From positions 1,269,144-1,333,143 of the forward strand of contig CP030759.1 of assembly GCA_003290465.1 (NCBI GenBank): a DNA stretch of 64,000 bases, in the 5' to 3' direction. Source of the stretch: Candidatus Sumerlaea chitinivorans (GTDB taxonomy: Bacteria > Sumerlaeota > Sumerlaeia > Sumerlaeales > Sumerlaeaceae). The notes below the pieces were generated by a model. It ran no database searches. It saw nothing but the letters and a program-made list of their open reading frames with translations, and was not told the origin of the DNA. Of the stretch, positions 62,335 to 64,000 are shown piece by piece. A program made the translations under genes and the position numbers. Position 1 is the stretch's first letter, and each line of letters begins with the position of its first letter.

Positions 62335-63018
62335 TCACTGGTAAACCGACCAATCGCTCACAGCCGAATCTGGCAGAAGGTCTGGCCCACGGCTGGACGA
62401 AGTGAACGAAATGTCATCGAGGTAATAGGTGACCGCTCCAGCTGGTGCTCCCTGATACCAGAAGAAGCCGCTAAAGGAGCATGTTGGGTTCAGCGTCCCA
62501 TCGCCAACCACCCATGCTACGACCGGGTCCGTCAGGATATTGCGCTCCACGACTTTCCACCCTGTAAAGCTCAGGGTATAATCCGCAGTAAAGCGCTCGT
62601 ACGGGGAAGCACCATTTCCAGCAGCATCTTCACCCATGTAGAAGGCCAGCTTGTCACCAGTGCCCGACGCATAAATTGCAAAGCCAATATACGGTTCGCT
62701 CGTGTGATTTACGGCGGGCGCGTTGTTGTTCAGACCTGCCGCAGGCTGGATACGCACAAGTCCACCCGACGCACCGGTCCATTCCCATCCCAGCTTGCCG
62801 GATTTCACGCCCGATTTTGCCTGCTCATCCGAGTACTGGTAGATCTGAGTGTTCGTGTCGGTGTTGATACCACTCGTAGATCCACTAAAGCCAGGACGCC
62901 AGTTGGAGACAAGATTGGTGCCTGTCGTTCCTGCCTCAAAATCTTGCAAAATCGTGTCAGCATATACACTGGTGGACAATGCGACGACTGCAGCTACTGC
63001 CATGAGTGTACTTCGCAT
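62335..63018 (-). CDS. Exported beta-rich protein, probable carbohydrate-binding fold
   Basis: 227 residues. Signal peptide (about 1-19, STSVYA), then a jelly-roll-like pattern with ILQDFEAGT, KSGKLGWEWTG, GFAIYASGTGDKLAFYMGED and YYLDDISFTSS, typical of carbohydrate-binding or PKD-like surface domains. No anchor or sorting signal at the C-terminus. ATG 63018 is chosen over 63123 because the signal peptide starts there and GGAGGG lies upstream. It has its own promoter and terminator. A secreted or surface glycan-binding protein is inferred. Confidence 0.78.
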   Translation of the reverse strand: MRSTLMAVAAVVALSTSVYADTILQDFEAGTTGTNLVSNWRPGFSGSTSGINTDTNTQIYQYSDEQAKSGVKSGKLGWEWTGASGGLVRIQPAAGLNNNAPAVNHTSEPYIGFAIYASGTGDKLAFYMGEDAAGNGASPYERFTADYTLSFTGWKVVERNILTDPVVAWVVGDGTLNPTCSFSGFFWYQGAPAGAVTYYLDDISFTSSSRGPDLLPDSAVSDWSVYQ

Positions 63019-63042
63019 TTTCCTTAACCCTCCTTCATAAAA

Positions 63043-63085
63043 TGGTAAGATTGTTGAGATCTGCGGAAAGTGCGCACTCTTACCA
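63043..63085 (-). promoter_or_regulatory. Long-armed inverted repeat in the 5' leader
   Basis: TGGTAAGA (63043-63050) and TCTTACCA (63078-63085) pair perfectly across 27 bases; the loop side includes the palindrome AGTGCGCACT (63069-63078). It lies between promoter and ribosome-binding site of the 62335 gene, so it could affect mRNA stability or translation. Confidence 0.4.
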
Positions 63086-63094
63086 CAGAGCTCA

Positions 63095-63123
63095 AGTTTA
63101 GCGTGTGATACAAAATTCTTCAA
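63095..63123 (-). promoter_or_regulatory. Sigma-70 promoter for the exported beta-rich protein
   Basis: On the minus strand TTGAAG (63118-63123), 17-base spacer, TAAACT (63095-63100). About 75 bases of leader before ATG 63018. Confidence 0.45.
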
Positions 63124-63162
63124 ATTTCAACGAAAAAAAATGAAAATCTGATCCCACGGTGA

Positions 63163-64000
63163 TTAGACCGTTTTACCCCATATCTGGCGCTCAAACTGCT
63201 TCAATGGCAAACTCGTCGGGTTACATTTGGCGTAATTAATATATGACACCGCAATCATGCGAAGAACATCCTCGACCTGGTCTGGGGTACGAATTTCCAA
63301 CGCGGGACCAAACTCAAGGATAAGCTTGTTTTCCTGGATGGACGCTTGACACGGCAAGACGGGAACGCCTGCGAGTCGCGCGACTTGCAAAATTCCAGCC
63401 CGCAGGCGGAACAGACGTCCCTCCACCTCAAACTCGTGAATTCGTTCACCGTAAATGCCGTCTACATAGGCAAAGACATTTTTGCCCGCTCGCAGACGTT
63501 CCAGTAAGGCTTTCAGAATTGCTGCAAAAGGGGTGTCCGGCGTGATAAACAAGGCTTCAGCACCATAGAAGATTAGCTTCTTGTGCAAAGAATGCGTCAC
63601 TGCAGTTTTTTCTGGTCGTCGAAGAGTACAGAAAGGAATGCCGCGGCAAACGGCGTAGGCCGCACAAAGGTGGCTCCAATGACTATGGAGTCCAACGAGA
63701 ACGACCGACCCATACTCCCTTATCGCCTTGGTAACCAAATCGAACCCATTAGGGACCACAAATTGCTCCACGTAGCGGACCGGAGCAAAGGGTAAATAAC
63801 CATGCGCGTAGCGCAGGATTACGTTCTCTACTGCTTGCCTGTGGGCAAGCTTAGAGGGCGAGCGTTTGAGCTTCTCCGCTGTTGCCAACTGTTCTTGCAA
63901 GCGGCGGTAAAATTTCACGCGTTTTCGGAATCGTTTCCGCGAGGAGAGGCGTTCCCAAAAAGCTTGGCATTGCGCGATCGCGGGCAAAAACCACGGCGGG
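63163..64000 (-). CDS. LpxL/HtrB-family acyltransferase-like protein (partial, 5' end beyond window)
   Basis: About 279 residues are visible. The frame stays open to the right edge, so the TTG at 63987 need not be the start. VLVGLHSHWSHL stands where LpxL enzymes have their GxHxxxxE/D motif, and LRAGKNVFAYVDG plus LRAGILQVARLAGVPVLPC match the later conserved block. The catalytic acid four residues after the histidine is replaced here (H-S-H-W-S-H), so activity may differ or the motif has shifted. Lipid A-type or other O-acyl transfer at the inner membrane is the family role. It lies upstream of the exported beta-rich protein on the same strand. Confidence 0.75.
   Translation of the reverse strand, partial: PPWFLPAIAQCQAFWERLSSRKRFRKRVKFYRRLQEQLATAEKLKRSPSKLAHRQAVENVILRYAHGYLPFAPVRYVEQFVVPNGFDLVTKAIREYGSVVLVGLHSHWSHLCAAYAVCRGIPFCTLRRPEKTAVTHSLHKKLIFYGAEALFITPDTPFAAILKALLERLRAGKNVFAYVDGIYGERIHEFEVEGRLFRLRAGILQVARLAGVPVLPCQASIQENKLILEFGPALEIRTPDQVEDVLRMIAVSYINYAKCNPTSLPLKQFERQIWGKTV

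Overview
The window reads as one continuous stretch of chromosome from a free-living Gram-negative bacterium. An outer-membrane secretin, lipoprotein signals (LSGC, LVGC), an O-antigen-ligase-like protein and an LpxL-family protein all indicate an outer membrane. Base composition looks moderately GC-rich and even by eye. I see no insertion sequences, prophage genes, rRNA operon or CRISPR array. The mosaic gene order (rpsP-khpA-rimM without trmD, a fused PilM-PilN, very long TPR and linker proteins) suits a poorly sampled lineage. A candidate phylum such as Sumerlaeota or Hydrogenedentota is a guess from overall flavour, not something the sequence proves.

Layout, left half. 1-2570 is a minus-strand sulfur operon: an ArsR-type repressor, a membrane rhodanese, and a CoA-disulfide/persulfide reductase fused to rhodanese that runs off the left edge. 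An ATTC-N8-GAAT palindrome lies in front of it. 2711-10620 holds a tRNA-Val, a TIM-barrel-like protein of unknown role, an L,D-transpeptidase, an N-carbamoylputrescine amidase, an orphan LivG/LivF pair, an HtrA protease and a Gfo/Idh/MocA oxidoreductase. 10642-16557 holds clpP, rpsP-khpA-rimM, an APS reductase (cysH), a small lipoprotein and a PolX polymerase. 16661-32547 is a type IV pilus or type II secretion region: a 1531-residue secretin, a small membrane/TPR protein, a PilM-PilN fusion, PilB/GspE and a double-FHA membrane protein, with valS and two small membrane genes between them.

Layout, right half. 32828-41203 carries a response regulator overlapping a deoxyribosyltransferase-like gene, nadC, a PEGA lipoprotein, a sensor histidine kinase, a GT4 glycosyltransferase, two small exported helical proteins (one Spy-like) and a PIG-L deacetylase. 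Then come alaS, a secreted GHL10-type glycoside hydrolase behind a 20-bp palindrome, two tRNAs (Asp, Val), rpsF-ssb-rpsR, an O-antigen-ligase-like protein, and queG facing metH tail to tail. 55039-64000 is an envelope block on the minus strand: an LpxL-like acyltransferase, an exported beta-rich protein, two membrane GT-C glycosyltransferases that both end in TPR repeats, a parvulin foldase between them, and a lipoprotein.

The most coherent unusual unit is the tightly packed GT-C/TPR - parvulin - GT-C/TPR set (55913-62146), which looks like a machine for glycosylating and folding exported proteins. Next are the pilus locus with its atypical secretin and PilM-PilN fusion, and the persulfide-sensing operon at the left edge. 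Many starts were moved inward from the longest open frame on the basis of Shine-Dalgarno spacing and conserved N-termini; each entry says where.
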